The notes under the pieces were generated by a model. That model did not search any database and was not told the DNA's origin. It was given only the letters and a program-made list of their open reading frames with translations. Position numbers and translations under genes: made by a program. From positions 25,955 to 89,954 of the forward strand of contig BDEJ01000047.1 of assembly GCA_001653155.1 (NCBI GenBank): a DNA stretch of 64,000 nucleotides, written 5' to 3'. Positions 56,473-64,000 of the stretch are shown here, one piece after another (within the stretch, counting starts at the first letter, position 1; the number at the start of each line of letters is the position of its first letter). The DNA comes from Porphyromonadaceae bacterium H1 (GTDB taxonomy: Bacteria > Bacteroidota > Bacteroidia > Bacteroidales > Paludibacteraceae).

Positions 56473-57147
56473 TCAACCAACCACCATCGCACTTACCGGA
56501 CGGCTCCACGGGCCTGTTTGGCCCCGTCTATTCACCCAACGTAGCCAATAATATACTGTCTGCCCGGCATCTTCAAGGTTGAAACTCAATGTATGAGGAG
56601 TGCGTGTAGCTGTAGCGATGAACTGCAAATCCTTTACGGACTCGGGTGCAGCTCCTCCGAGCTTTATCCATATCTGACAGCCGTGCATACCTGCCGGTTT
56701 AGCACGGCTCGTCGGGCTTGCACTGTCGGTAAAAGCAATGCGGTGTTGCAGCCGGATAGAAAAATCGACTTGCACCACAGGCTGCGTGCTGGGGATGGGA
56801 GTCGGGCTGATTGTACGGTCACGTGGAGCAAGCCCCAACAAAGCACGGTCGGCATCCGATATACTACTGTTGTTGACGATAAACTCCGAAAAGAAACTCC
56901 GCAAAAGCTGTTGGTAGCTTTGCATTTCTTCATCCTTTTCCCGTATTAAAGCAGGTGAACGTTGCGAACGGTCGGAATAGCGGCTATACATATTGTTCCA
57001 CTTGACGTTCTTTTTTACGATTTCCTCCATGCGTGTTTCGGGAATTTTCCATTGTTCGGCTTTGTCTTGTATTTTAATTACGGCTTGTTCTTGCCAATCG
57101 TTGAATTCCGATATTGAACGCGGTATATAATTTCTTTTAGCAGCCAT
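56473..57147 (-). CDS. Unrecognised protein with FN3-like C-terminal domain
   Basis: 224 residues, no signal peptide. The N-terminal half (about 1-100) is helical and charged (RNYIPRSISEFNDWQEQAVI). A Pro-rich linker (SPTPIPSTQP, about 112-121) joins a beta domain (about 122-224) ending YYWLRWVNRRGQTGPWS, which has the look of a fibronectin III/Ig strand pattern. Related hypothetical proteins occur in Bacteroidota; none characterised to my knowledge. The 21-bp repeat array starts 97 bp upstream of its ATG. Confidence 0.6.
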   Translation of the reverse strand: MAAKRNYIPRSISEFNDWQEQAVIKIQDKAEQWKIPETRMEEIVKKNVKWNNMYSRYSDRSQRSPALIREKDEEMQSYQQLLRSFFSEFIVNNSSISDADRALLGLAPRDRTISPTPIPSTQPVVQVDFSIRLQHRIAFTDSASPTSRAKPAGMHGCQIWIKLGGAAPESVKDLQFIATATRTPHTLSFNLEDAGQTVYYWLRWVNRRGQTGPWSRPVSAMVVG

Positions 57148-57244
57148 AGTTTCAATATTTTAACTTAAACATTTTATTAATTCGAAGGGAGATTCCTTTT
57201 AAAAACTTTCTCCTTTTATTTACAAATATTATTCTCCGCCTTTC

Positions 57245-57454
57245 CCGGACTAAAGTCCCGAAGAACCGGACTAAAGCCCCGAAGAACCGGACTAAAGTCC
57301 CGAAGAACCGGACTAAAGTCCCGAAGAACCGGACTAAAGTCCCGAAAGACCGGACTAAAGTCCCGAAGAACCGGACTAAAGTCCCGAAAGACCGGACTAA
57401 AGTCCCGAAGAACCGGACTAAAGTCCCAAAGGACCGGACTAAAGTCCCGAAAAA
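57245..57454. repeat. Tandem array, ten copies of a 21-bp unit
   Basis: Ten contiguous units with no spacers (starts at 57245, 57266, 57287, 57308, 57329, 57350, 57371, 57392, 57413, 57434). The core CCGGACTAAAGTCCC is nearly invariant; the last bases alternate GAAGAA and GAAAGA, with single changes in units 2, 9 and 10. Each unit holds the dyad GGACT..AGTCC, so RNA could fold as a string of small hairpins between neighbouring units (AGTCC with the next GGACT). It is flanked by CTCCGC (57234-57239) and its complement GCGGAG (57455-57460). Confidence 0.93.
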
Positions 57455-57937
57455 GCGGAGGACTTCTCGCTTAGCGAGGCGATTTTTACAGAAATTTCAA
57501 CTGTTTGCCGGTAGCGACAGGTTGATATGCAGTATTTGTATTGTGGATTGCAGAGTATATACTCCGACGGTTATCCTGCTGCGGCAATACTTCCGTCAGC
57601 AGGAAGAAGTGTAGAGAAGAGCAAGGGGTAATCGGGTAAAAGAGCGGGTATGATGTGCTGTATTGCACTTTGAATAGCGTTTTTCGAAAAGATAGGAAAG
57701 TAGTTCGGGATTTGCTGCAAAATTGCCGGGCGCTTAGGAGGGTAAACGCAACAGGCTACTTTCACATACGAACAAAACTTCGGAAAGTGCCTCCTATTGT
57801 CGAAAATATTTCGGGTCATACGGCACTTTGCTGAAATGAGTGAAGCAAAAGTAGGAAAAAGATTTCAAGAAAACAAACTTTTTGACTCAAAAAAAGAAAA
57901 CATTGTTTTTTTCTAAAAATCTATTCCGATTATTTTG
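57455..57937. other. Intergenic region after the repeat array
   Basis: About 480 bp with no gene I can support; an 82-codon minus frame here lacks any family or coding character. Two structures are visible: a 5-bp hairpin CTCGC/GCGAG (57466-57478) followed by a T run, and a 10-bp hairpin with a bulge and 8-nt loop at 57575-57603 (arms CCTGCTGCGG and CCGTCAGCAGG). Confidence 0.5.
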
Positions 57938-57945
57938 TATTTTTG
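57938..57945 (+). promoter_or_regulatory. Candidate promoter of the TonB-receptor operon (-7 box)
   Basis: TATTTTTG, 30 bp ahead of the first gene; no clear -33 box. Confidence 0.45.
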
Positions 57946-57974
57946 TTTTTACTTAAATTAGTAAGTAAGTGCTT

Positions 57975-58667
57975 ATGAAACGGATTTTTGTTTTTGTGGT
58001 CGTCCTTGGATTGTGTGGCTTGACACTCAAAGCACAGCAGGAAGTATTTTTTGCCGATACAACGGATGTGGAAGCAAGTTATGTTGCCTCTAAAATTCAG
58101 GCTGTGGGATTGTCGTTAGGTTATAAGTACTTGCAGTTATTGCCTTATCCGGCATGGATGTCTAACGAACAGTTGCAGGCCTATTATTTGCACGAATTGC
58201 GCTTGATGCCTTATGTTACGCTTTGTGCAAGCGGGGGACTGAATTTGGCGCTTTACAGTACGAAGGCATCAGGTATTCCCGATGCCGGAGGAGAGACGAA
58301 GGTCTATGCCGCTCTGTTTGCCGAGGCCGAAGCCCGGATCTATCCGGGACAGAGGAAACGTTATCTGAGCGGTAAATCGCGACTCAATTCGGGTTTTTAC
58401 TTCGGCTTACCGCTGAGTCTCGATCTGTATTACAACCAAGGTTTTAGTTATTCCGACGGTAAACGGGATGACGCCCATCTTTCCTTGCCTGTATGGTTGC
58501 GAACGTCGTTAGGCTACCGTTACGCCCCTACTGAGCATTTTTTTATGGAAGCTGCCTTGGATGTAGGCGGTCTATCGGGTGGTGTTTATTTCAGAAATCC
58601 CATGCTCTGGAGCTTGTCGGCTTCGCTTTTCGTGCTGCCACGGCTAAAAGCTGTTTATTGTTTCTAA
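57975..58667 (+). CDS. Putative outer membrane beta-barrel protein
   Basis: 230 residues from the ATG at 57975 (MKRIFVFVVVLGLCGLTLKAQ, a signal peptide ending KAQ). The mature part shows amphipathic strands with aromatic ends (GLSLGYKYLQLLPYPAWM, GFYFGLPLSLDLYYNQGFSY, LRTSLGYRYAPTEHFF) and a final aromatic residue (YCF), the usual beta-barrel layout. I do not recognise a named family. First gene of an apparent operon with DUF4249 and a TonB-dependent receptor. Confidence 0.7.
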   Translation: MKRIFVFVVVLGLCGLTLKAQQEVFFADTTDVEASYVASKIQAVGLSLGYKYLQLLPYPAWMSNEQLQAYYLHELRLMPYVTLCASGGLNLALYSTKASGIPDAGGETKVYAALFAEAEARIYPGQRKRYLSGKSRLNSGFYFGLPLSLDLYYNQGFSYSDGKRDDAHLSLPVWLRTSLGYRYAPTEHFFMEAALDVGGLSGGVYFRNPMLWSLSASLFVLPRLKAVYCF

Positions 58668-58679
58668 ATAATATTCGAG

Positions 58680-59510
58680 ATGAGAAGAAAAAGCAATTTC
58701 ATGCTCCGGCAAGAGGCGGTAGGATTGCCGCATTCGGCAATCTGCTTGTTTTTGGCCGTGCTGATGAGTTTTTGTACGCGCCTTGCAGAAGAACCGCTGC
58801 CGCCTTTGTTACGGGTAGAGCCTTTGGTTTTTTCTTTACTTTCGCCGGATAAGGTTTTCCGGGTAGCTTTGTCGGAGACTTATGTTCCGGGTAGAGAAGA
58901 AACGGAAGTTTATCTGCCGGATGCACGGGTATTTGCCTGTGAAGCCGGCAGAGACTGGGTAGAATTGACACGCGAAGCTCCGGATAAAGCTCTTTATATC
59001 GATGCAGCTGCAAAAATTTCCGTTTGCCGGGGAAAGTGTTACCGGCTTCGTATAGAAAGTAGCCGGGTTACGATGGAGGCTGAAACAAAAATTCCCGATG
59101 AAGCCGGACATGTACTTGTCTTGCGTTGTTTGCGCCACGAAGGTCGCCTCCTGTTGCAAGGAAAAGCCGAACTTCCCAATACATATAAATGCATGTTGTT
59201 ACATCAAGGCCGACTAACCGGAACGGAGCTTTTTTTAAATTCCGGTAATATATCGGTTGAAGTCTATGACCGCGGCGTAAAAGACAGCATCGATATACAG
59301 CTTCTCACTCTCGATCCCGTGTTGGAAAATTATCAACTGGCAGTGGCTATCGAGCAAAGCCGGAAAGTTTGGCCGGGCGAGATGAGCCTCTTTGCCGGAT
59401 ACTACAACGGAGCGCTGCCCTCCTATTCGAACATTCAAAACGGAGTGGGTATATTCGGATCTTATCTAATCGAGACTTGTAGATTGCCCATCGAAACAGA
59501 GCTGCCGTAA
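58680..59510 (+). CDS. DUF4249-like exported protein
   Basis: 276 residues. Hydrophobic N-terminal segment with a Cys (AVLMSFCTRL), possibly a lipoprotein signal. The body matches DUF4249, proteins encoded beside TonB-dependent receptors: LRVEPLVFSLLSPDKVFRVALS, YLPDARVFACE, KIPDEA, and the final SNIQNGVGIFGSYLIET. Its stop overlaps the receptor start by one base (TAATG), indicating coupled translation. Role unknown; probably a surface partner of the receptor. Confidence 0.8.
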   Translation: MRRKSNFMLRQEAVGLPHSAICLFLAVLMSFCTRLAEEPLPPLLRVEPLVFSLLSPDKVFRVALSETYVPGREETEVYLPDARVFACEAGRDWVELTREAPDKALYIDAAAKISVCRGKCYRLRIESSRVTMEAETKIPDEAGHVLVLRCLRHEGRLLLQGKAELPNTYKCMLLHQGRLTGTELFLNSGNISVEVYDRGVKDSIDIQLLTLDPVLENYQLAVAIEQSRKVWPGEMSLFAGYYNGALPSYSNIQNGVGIFGSYLIETCRLPIETELP

Positions 59511-61885
59511 TGGAAAATCTGCGATATATTCTATTGATACTAATACTGTTAACCATAACAGAAGTTCAAGGGCAACTACCACGCTGGCGCTTACAGGGGG
59601 AAATATGCAACGAGAAAACAGGCAAACCGCTTAAGCATTTCCCGATACGAATCAAAGAATTCAAGCGCAAATTGCATAGCGATGCACAAGGGCGTTTTCT
59701 GTTTAATATGCCCCAAGGAAATTATACGCTCATACTGGACGAAGAACCTTTTGAAAAGAAGACGGAAATTATTCGTCTTCATTCCGATACGACAGTCCGT
59801 ATCTTTCTTTTGCCCGATGCAAGTATCCGCCTGTTGAACGAAATAGAAGTACTGGCCTCGCATCCGCAAACAGAAGAACCGTCAAGCCGGAAAAGCTTAC
59901 GCGCTGCTGAAATAGCCGCTCATCCGGTCGTACTGGGCGAAAACGATTTACTTAAAGCACTTACGCTTACAGCAGGCGTTACTTCCAGCAACGAAGGAGC
60001 TGCCGACTTACAAATACGCGGCGGGCGCTCCGGTGAAAACCTTTTCCTGCTTGACGGGATGCCGCTTTATTCGACACAACACCTTTTCGGAATACTTTCG
60101 GTATTTAATCCCACATTAATAAAAGATGCCGAATTGTATAAAGCCGGTTTTCCCGCTCGGTACGGAGGGCGTATTGCTTCGGTACTCGACGTACGCAGCC
60201 ACGACGTCGATACGACTCGGCATTCCGGTGAAGGCGGTATCAGCCTCCTCAGTTCGAAAGCAGCTTTCAACCTTCCTCTGCTAAAAAACAGGCTTGCTCT
60301 CGGCCTTTCGGGACGTATATCCAATTATAGCCTCATCAATCTGCTTTCTTTAAGCGGAATATTAAAGGAAAGTAGCCCTATGCTTCATTTTGCCGATGCC
60401 CAAGCCAAATTATGCTACTATCCGAATGCTCGAAACCGCCTGGAGCTCCGATTTTTTCATAACAGTGACGGAATCGGATTGCAGCAGCGGGAAGTCGGTA
60501 AAATCCAGCAGTCTTATCTTGGAAACCGGCAGCAAAATATCGCTTTACACTGGAAACATCTTGGGCTGAAAACCGAAAATGAAATGCAGCTTTATTCCGA
60601 TGCTTACCGCTTCGACATGCAATTGCGCGAAAATGACGGGATACAGCGGAAAAAACTAAAAGACCTTTACGAAATAGAAAGCCGGATATCTACCTTGTCT
60701 TTTTCGAATCGGAGCTATTTCCGGCTTTCCGGTATATTTTCCGCAGAAACAGGTATCGAGGTTCGAAGATATACCCTCTCTCCCTTGAATATAAATACAG
60801 GGGATACCGTTCTTACCATAAAAAGCGATACTGAAAATCCCATGGAAGCCAATGCTTTTGGAGAGCTTTCTTACCGCTTACAGCCTCGTCAGCAATTAAA
60901 TACCGGCTTGCGTCTTTCTTCTTTCGGGAGCGACAAGAAGTTGCATTGGGCGCTCGAGCCTCGTTTGTCTTATCACGGTATCTTCGGGCAGGATTTTGCA
61001 TTGAGCGCCTCTGCCGGCCGGATGCGGCAATACATCCATCGTATCGCTAATCCCGGTGTAGGTGTGGCTTTGGAAGTATTTCACCCGGCAGATAGAGAAT
61101 TAAAACCGGCAGAAGCCTGGATCTTTTCTGTGGGAGGAGCCAAAGATTTCCACACAAAGGAATTAAACTTCTCCCTCAAAACCGACCTTTGGTATAAGGT
61201 TATGGACGGATTGGTAGATTTTAGGGAAGGATACGATAGTTATTCCATTATACAGTTCCGGAAACACGGAAAAGAGGCAGCTTCGAACTACTTGACGCAA
61301 GGCAAAGGATATGCTTACGGCTTGGATCTATCGGTTAATTTCATTAAGGGCAGCATTAAAGTTTTTGCAGATTACAGTCTGATGCAAGCCCGCCAGCGCT
61401 TCGAAGAGCTTAACAAAGGACGCTACTTCCGCTCCCCAAACGATATACGCCATGCCCTATCCTTGCAAGCTGAGCTACGCTTGACAAAAAGCAGCTATCT
61501 GTCGGCCAACTGGCAATATCGCTCGGGACGTCCTGTCACTCTTCCCGAAGCCATCTACCCCAGCCCTTCCTTCGATTATGAAACGGGAAAGATCGAAATA
61601 CCCCATCCGAAACATTCGGAATCATTTATGACAATGGAGGATACACGCAACAACTACACGCTTCCCCCTTTCCATAAGTTGGACCTTGCTTTCAACTACC
61701 GCTACCGTAGCCGTAAAAAGCGCCAGGCTCAATTCTCCTTCGGCATTTACAATCTTTACAACCGGGCTAATGCCAGCTATTACTTCATTGATCGACAGAG
61801 GAAAAACGGGCAAAGCTACCCGCTATTAAAATCCATCTCGCTTTTTCCCATCCTGCCGTCTTTCTCTTGGGAAATCAAATTCTGA
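59510..61885 (+). CDS. TonB-dependent receptor with carboxypeptidase-like regulatory domain
   Basis: 791 residues. Signal peptide (about 1-21), a carboxypeptidase-regulatory-like beta domain (about 25-110, GKPLKHFPIRIKEF..), then the plug: LLKALTLTAGVTSSNEGAADLQIRGG and NLFLLDGMPLYSTQHLFG, and a barrel to the C-terminal aromatic (FSWEIKF). It imports a large or scarce nutrient with TonB energy. No SusD partner is present, so it is not a Sus-type glycan locus; the partner here is DUF4249. Confidence 0.93.
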   Translation: MENLRYILLILILLTITEVQGQLPRWRLQGEICNEKTGKPLKHFPIRIKEFKRKLHSDAQGRFLFNMPQGNYTLILDEEPFEKKTEIIRLHSDTTVRIFLLPDASIRLLNEIEVLASHPQTEEPSSRKSLRAAEIAAHPVVLGENDLLKALTLTAGVTSSNEGAADLQIRGGRSGENLFLLDGMPLYSTQHLFGILSVFNPTLIKDAELYKAGFPARYGGRIASVLDVRSHDVDTTRHSGEGGISLLSSKAAFNLPLLKNRLALGLSGRISNYSLINLLSLSGILKESSPMLHFADAQAKLCYYPNARNRLELRFFHNSDGIGLQQREVGKIQQSYLGNRQQNIALHWKHLGLKTENEMQLYSDAYRFDMQLRENDGIQRKKLKDLYEIESRISTLSFSNRSYFRLSGIFSAETGIEVRRYTLSPLNINTGDTVLTIKSDTENPMEANAFGELSYRLQPRQQLNTGLRLSSFGSDKKLHWALEPRLSYHGIFGQDFALSASAGRMRQYIHRIANPGVGVALEVFHPADRELKPAEAWIFSVGGAKDFHTKELNFSLKTDLWYKVMDGLVDFREGYDSYSIIQFRKHGKEAASNYLTQGKGYAYGLDLSVNFIKGSIKVFADYSLMQARQRFEELNKGRYFRSPNDIRHALSLQAELRLTKSSYLSANWQYRSGRPVTLPEAIYPSPSFDYETGKIEIPHPKHSESFMTMEDTRNNYTLPPFHKLDLAFNYRYRSRKKRQAQFSFGIYNLYNRANASYYFIDRQRKNGQSYPLLKSISLFPILPSFSWEIKF

Positions 61886-61955
61886 ATTCTTGTGGAATGA
61901 AACTATGCAGCATTAGTTTTTCATCGGGAGTTTCTACACTTCTTAAGAAATGGAT

Positions 61956-61963
61956 TATCTTTG
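61956..61963 (+). promoter_or_regulatory. Candidate promoter of the SDR gene (-7 box)
   Basis: TATCTTTG, 69 bp ahead of the start; TTTC lies about 21 bp upstream. Confidence 0.55.
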
Positions 61964-62032
61964 CGGAACAAGATTTATCCAAGAAAGATTATTCTATATT
62001 TTCGGATTATCGGATAGAAAAACACAAGAGAC

Positions 62033-62821
62033 ATGAATGAAACAGCATTAATTACAGGAGCCAGCTCAGGCATCGGATTGGAGATAGCCCGCCTCTTTGC
62101 AGCTTCGGGAAAAGATCTGTTGCTGGTAGCTCGTAATTCGGAGCGCCTCGAAGATATTCGAAAAGACTTTGAAGCAAAATACAAGATCAGAGTAAGCGTT
62201 CTCCCCCTCGATCTTTCGTTGAAAGAAAGCTGCGACCGGATAGTAAGCTACATAGAAAAAGAAAAGTTGCAAATCGTTTACCTGGTAAACAATGCGGGCT
62301 TTGGCGACTTCGGTCCCTTTGTCGAGCGCAATTACGACAAACTCGATAATATGATCGCCCTTAATATAAGTGCTTTAAGTCGGCTCACCCACGTAATTGT
62401 CGGGCAAATGTTAAAACAAGGTAAGGGCCGCATCCTGAACGTAGCCTCCATAGCCGCCTTACAGCCTGTACCTCAAATGGCCGTGTATGCTGCAACAAAA
62501 GCCTATGTGCTTTCTTTCTCCCAGGCCTTATCCTACGAACTGCGGAAACAGAAGCTGAGTGTTACCGCCCTGCTACCCGGTCCTACCGATACAGCCTTTT
62601 TCGAACGGGGCGAAGGGCTCAATTCGCGCATGCGCAGCTTCAGCATGTCCCCTCAATCTGTAGCTAAAACAGCTTACCGAGCCATGCTGAAAGGGCGTCG
62701 CCGCGTAACGGCCGGATATCGAAATAAATTCTTAGCTCTCTTATCAAAACTCTTTCCCGTAAATAGCCTGCTCCTGAGTATATCAAACAGTATCGCCGAA
62801 GAGGATAAAAACGGCTTATGA
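62033..62821 (+). CDS. Short-chain dehydrogenase/reductase
   Basis: 262 residues. Classical SDR: TGASSGIGLEIARLF (8-22) for NAD(P), NNAG (about 89), and catalytic YAATKAYVLSF (YxxxK, about 153). The extended C-terminal part with a hydrophobic end resembles the DltE/YqjQ subgroup. Substrate unknown. It overlaps the convergent acyltransferase by 6 bp. Confidence 0.9.
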   Translation: MNETALITGASSGIGLEIARLFAASGKDLLLVARNSERLEDIRKDFEAKYKIRVSVLPLDLSLKESCDRIVSYIEKEKLQIVYLVNNAGFGDFGPFVERNYDKLDNMIALNISALSRLTHVIVGQMLKQGKGRILNVASIAALQPVPQMAVYAATKAYVLSFSQALSYELRKQKLSVTALLPGPTDTAFFERGEGLNSRMRSFSMSPQSVAKTAYRAMLKGRRRVTAGYRNKFLALLSKLFPVNSLLLSISNSIAEEDKNGL

Positions 62822-63880
62822 TCGCTTTCTTCCGATTTTTGAGATATAACGACATTCCATAAAAGGTTTTTCTAATAGATGCCAAGAAAGGAAACCCATA
62901 CACGATACAATAAATATAATACAGCAAAAGACAATGTATGGATTTTGTCGATTATCAAAAAAGCCTAAATGAATAGCAAGTTGTATAATAGGAAAATGAA
63001 AGATATATACTCCATAAGAGAAATCTCCGAATTTTCCAAAATTATTTAATTTCTTAAAACTAAATGCAATAGTAAGAACAATCAAAGATAAGGCAAAAGG
63101 GGTCAATATCTCCCAACTCATCACATACTCGAACATAAAAAGAAGTATACCTAACATGAATAGTTTTCTCTTATGCTGGAGAAATAAATCGTAATAATAA
63201 TAACAAGCAACTCCGCTAATAAAATAAGAGAAAAATCCGGGTAATTGCCTTGATAAAATATTAAATAGTTCAATATTCTCCCTATTACTCAAATACTGTA
63301 ATCCATTTCGGTATAATATAGACATACCGTACATTGCAATAAACAGTACATATTTTTTATTGATTCGCTTAGTAATAAAAACAAGAATAGGGATTGTCAA
63401 ATAAAAAGCCACTTCTATCTTCAATGTCCATAACGAACCATTTACAGCACAAAGTGAATTATTTTTAGTAAAAACACCTGGTAAGCAAGGTTCTATGAAA
63501 TTCAAAAAAGTAAGATTTGCAGCCAAATATCGATACAAGCCAATGTTTTTAAAGTACTCAAAAATAGAATATTGACTAATCAATGATAAAAACACTCCAG
63601 AAAGAGAAATAACAAAAATGTATGCAGGTAAAACCCTTCGTGCTCTCTTTATAAAATATTCTTTTAAGGAATCTGCCCTAACATAACTACTTGTTATAAG
63701 AAAACCACTTATAATGAAAAAAGATGGAACCGCGACATCTTTTGGAAAAAAATAGAAAAAAAAATCCAGGCCTTGAATTCCCGGCAACCCAACCAGATGA
63801 GCAATGAAGACTACAAAGGTGAAATAAATCCGTAAAAAATCAAAATTATTGCTGTTTCTACTTTTTATTTTGTCGGTCAT
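62816..63880 (-). CDS. Acyltransferase family protein (OafA/AlgX-like, acyltransferase 3)
   Basis: 354 residues from the start at 63880 (MTDKIKSRNSN); a longer GTG start at 63931 would lie inside the rRNA terminator. About ten membrane segments with the acyltransferase-3 pattern (FDFLRIYFTFVVFIAHL, the PSFFIISGFL and ...SLWTLKIEVAFYL blocks with the expected active-site region). Such enzymes O-acylate surface glycans. The gene is markedly AT-rich (sampled lines near 28% GC, against about 45% in neighbours), suggesting recent transfer. Confidence 0.85.
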   Translation of the reverse strand: MTDKIKSRNSNNFDFLRIYFTFVVFIAHLVGLPGIQGLDFFFYFFPKDVAVPSFFIISGFLITSSYVRADSLKEYFIKRARRVLPAYIFVISLSGVFLSLISQYSIFEYFKNIGLYRYLAANLTFLNFIEPCLPGVFTKNNSLCAVNGSLWTLKIEVAFYLTIPILVFITKRINKKYVLFIAMYGMSILYRNGLQYLSNRENIELFNILSRQLPGFFSYFISGVACYYYYDLFLQHKRKLFMLGILLFMFEYVMSWEILTPFALSLIVLTIAFSFKKLNNFGKFGDFSYGVYIFHFPIIQLAIHLGFFDNRQNPYIVFCCIIFIVSCMGFLSWHLLEKPFMECRYISKIGRKRS

Positions 63881-63910
63881 AATAATCTCGAGTGAGGCCT
63901 GAAATGGTCT

Positions 63911-63949
63911 AAAAAGAGAAATCCCCCACACAATTTGTGAAGAGGACTT
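63911..63949 (-). terminator. Terminator of an rRNA operon
   Basis: A 14-position stem (three wobbles, one mismatch) with an AATT loop, followed on the minus strand by CTCTTTTTA. It lies directly after the 5S gene. Confidence 0.8.
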
Positions 63950-63954
63950 TTCGA

Positions 63955-64000
63955 AAAAACGGCAGCTATCTACTCTCCCGCTTACGCAGTACCATCGACG
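63955..64000 (-). rRNA. rrf: 5S ribosomal RNA, 3' end (partial)
   Basis: Minus strand: GATGGTACTGCGTAAGCGGG then AGAGTAGATAGCTGCCG, the conserved 3' half of bacterial 5S (the loop E/helix IV region and the closing stem). It continues beyond the right edge; 23S and 16S are expected further right. The exact 3' end is uncertain by a few bases. Confidence 0.88.

Noticed and set aside
57245..57454. CRISPR array
   Set aside because: The units are directly contiguous with no unique spacers between them, and no cas gene is nearby; it is a simple tandem repeat.
57150..57612. Long open plus-strand frame through the 21-bp array
   Set aside because: The unit length is a multiple of three, so an open unit keeps a frame open by itself. 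There is no ATG in the frame and no protein character outside the array.
57571..57819. 82-codon minus-strand ORF
   Set aside because: No recognisable family, no promoter box and no coding bias; it spans a hairpin region. Probably chance.
63881..63931. Upstream GTG start for the acyltransferase
   Set aside because: The added residues would be encoded by the rRNA terminator hairpin and match nothing in the family.

Overview
The window is chromosomal DNA of a Bacteroidota species, most likely a member of the Bacteroidales close to Porphyromonas. The evidence is: Bacteroidota-type promoters (a -7 box TAnnTTTG, in the best cases 19-21 bp from a TTTG-like box) upstream of many genes; Bacteroidota-restricted families (DUF4924, DUF3822, DUF3109, DUF4249, a PadR/PspC pair); a secreted M6 protease with a type IX secretion-like C-terminus; and a mitochondrial-type aconitase operon of the kind known in Bacteroides. 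I cannot name the species from sequence alone.

Layout. 1-7.8 kb (mostly minus strand): start of yidC, pyrG, a decayed tyrosine-recombinase fragment, a Cdd1-like/VOC pair, a split ThrE exporter behind pyrB, then eno and panE. 7.9-12 kb: rmlD-rmlC-rmlA for dTDP-rhamnose and a CstA-family carrier. 12-14.4 kb (plus): rplY-pth-S4 protein-DUF4924. 14.4-19.6 kb (minus): rsmD, DUF3822, M6 protease, corA, rsmA. 19.7-29.3 kb (plus): GtrA, a YbhN-like protein, DUF3109, an M3 peptidase, two membrane proteins, dnaB, a Lys/Cys-rich exported protein and an exported esterase. 29.3-32.8 kb: mutY (minus), then HU, a 29-residue ribosomal-type protein and RNase G/E. 32.9-41 kb (minus): a seven-gene efflux operon (ABC ATPase, two permeases, adaptor, TolC, PadR regulator, PspC/DUF2807 protein). 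41.4-44.8 kb (minus): tRNA-Arg, GNAT, HAD, membrane protein, recR and nspC. 45-49.6 kb (plus): lptB, GNAT, rnz, acyl-CoA synthetase and a tiny lipoprotein. 49.8-50.1 kb: a broken thioredoxin-like gene. 50.3-55.9 kb: acn-gltA-icd-GNAT. 55.9-57.5 kb: an exported coiled-coil protein, an unrecognised protein and a ten-copy 21-bp tandem repeat. 58-61.9 kb: a barrel protein, DUF4249 and TonB-dependent receptor operon. 62-64 kb: an SDR, an AT-rich acyltransferase, and the terminator plus 3' end of a 5S rRNA gene, so an rRNA operon enters from the right.

Most of the window is housekeeping. No clear new defence or biosynthetic system was found. The least explained items are the 21-bp repeat array with its neighbours, the Lys/Cys-rich exported protein, a perfect 15-bp stem-loop in the leader of RNase G/E, and a PadR-operator-like palindrome at the efflux operon promoter. 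Several genes too short for routine ORF calling (29 and 56 codons) and two pseudogenes are annotated.
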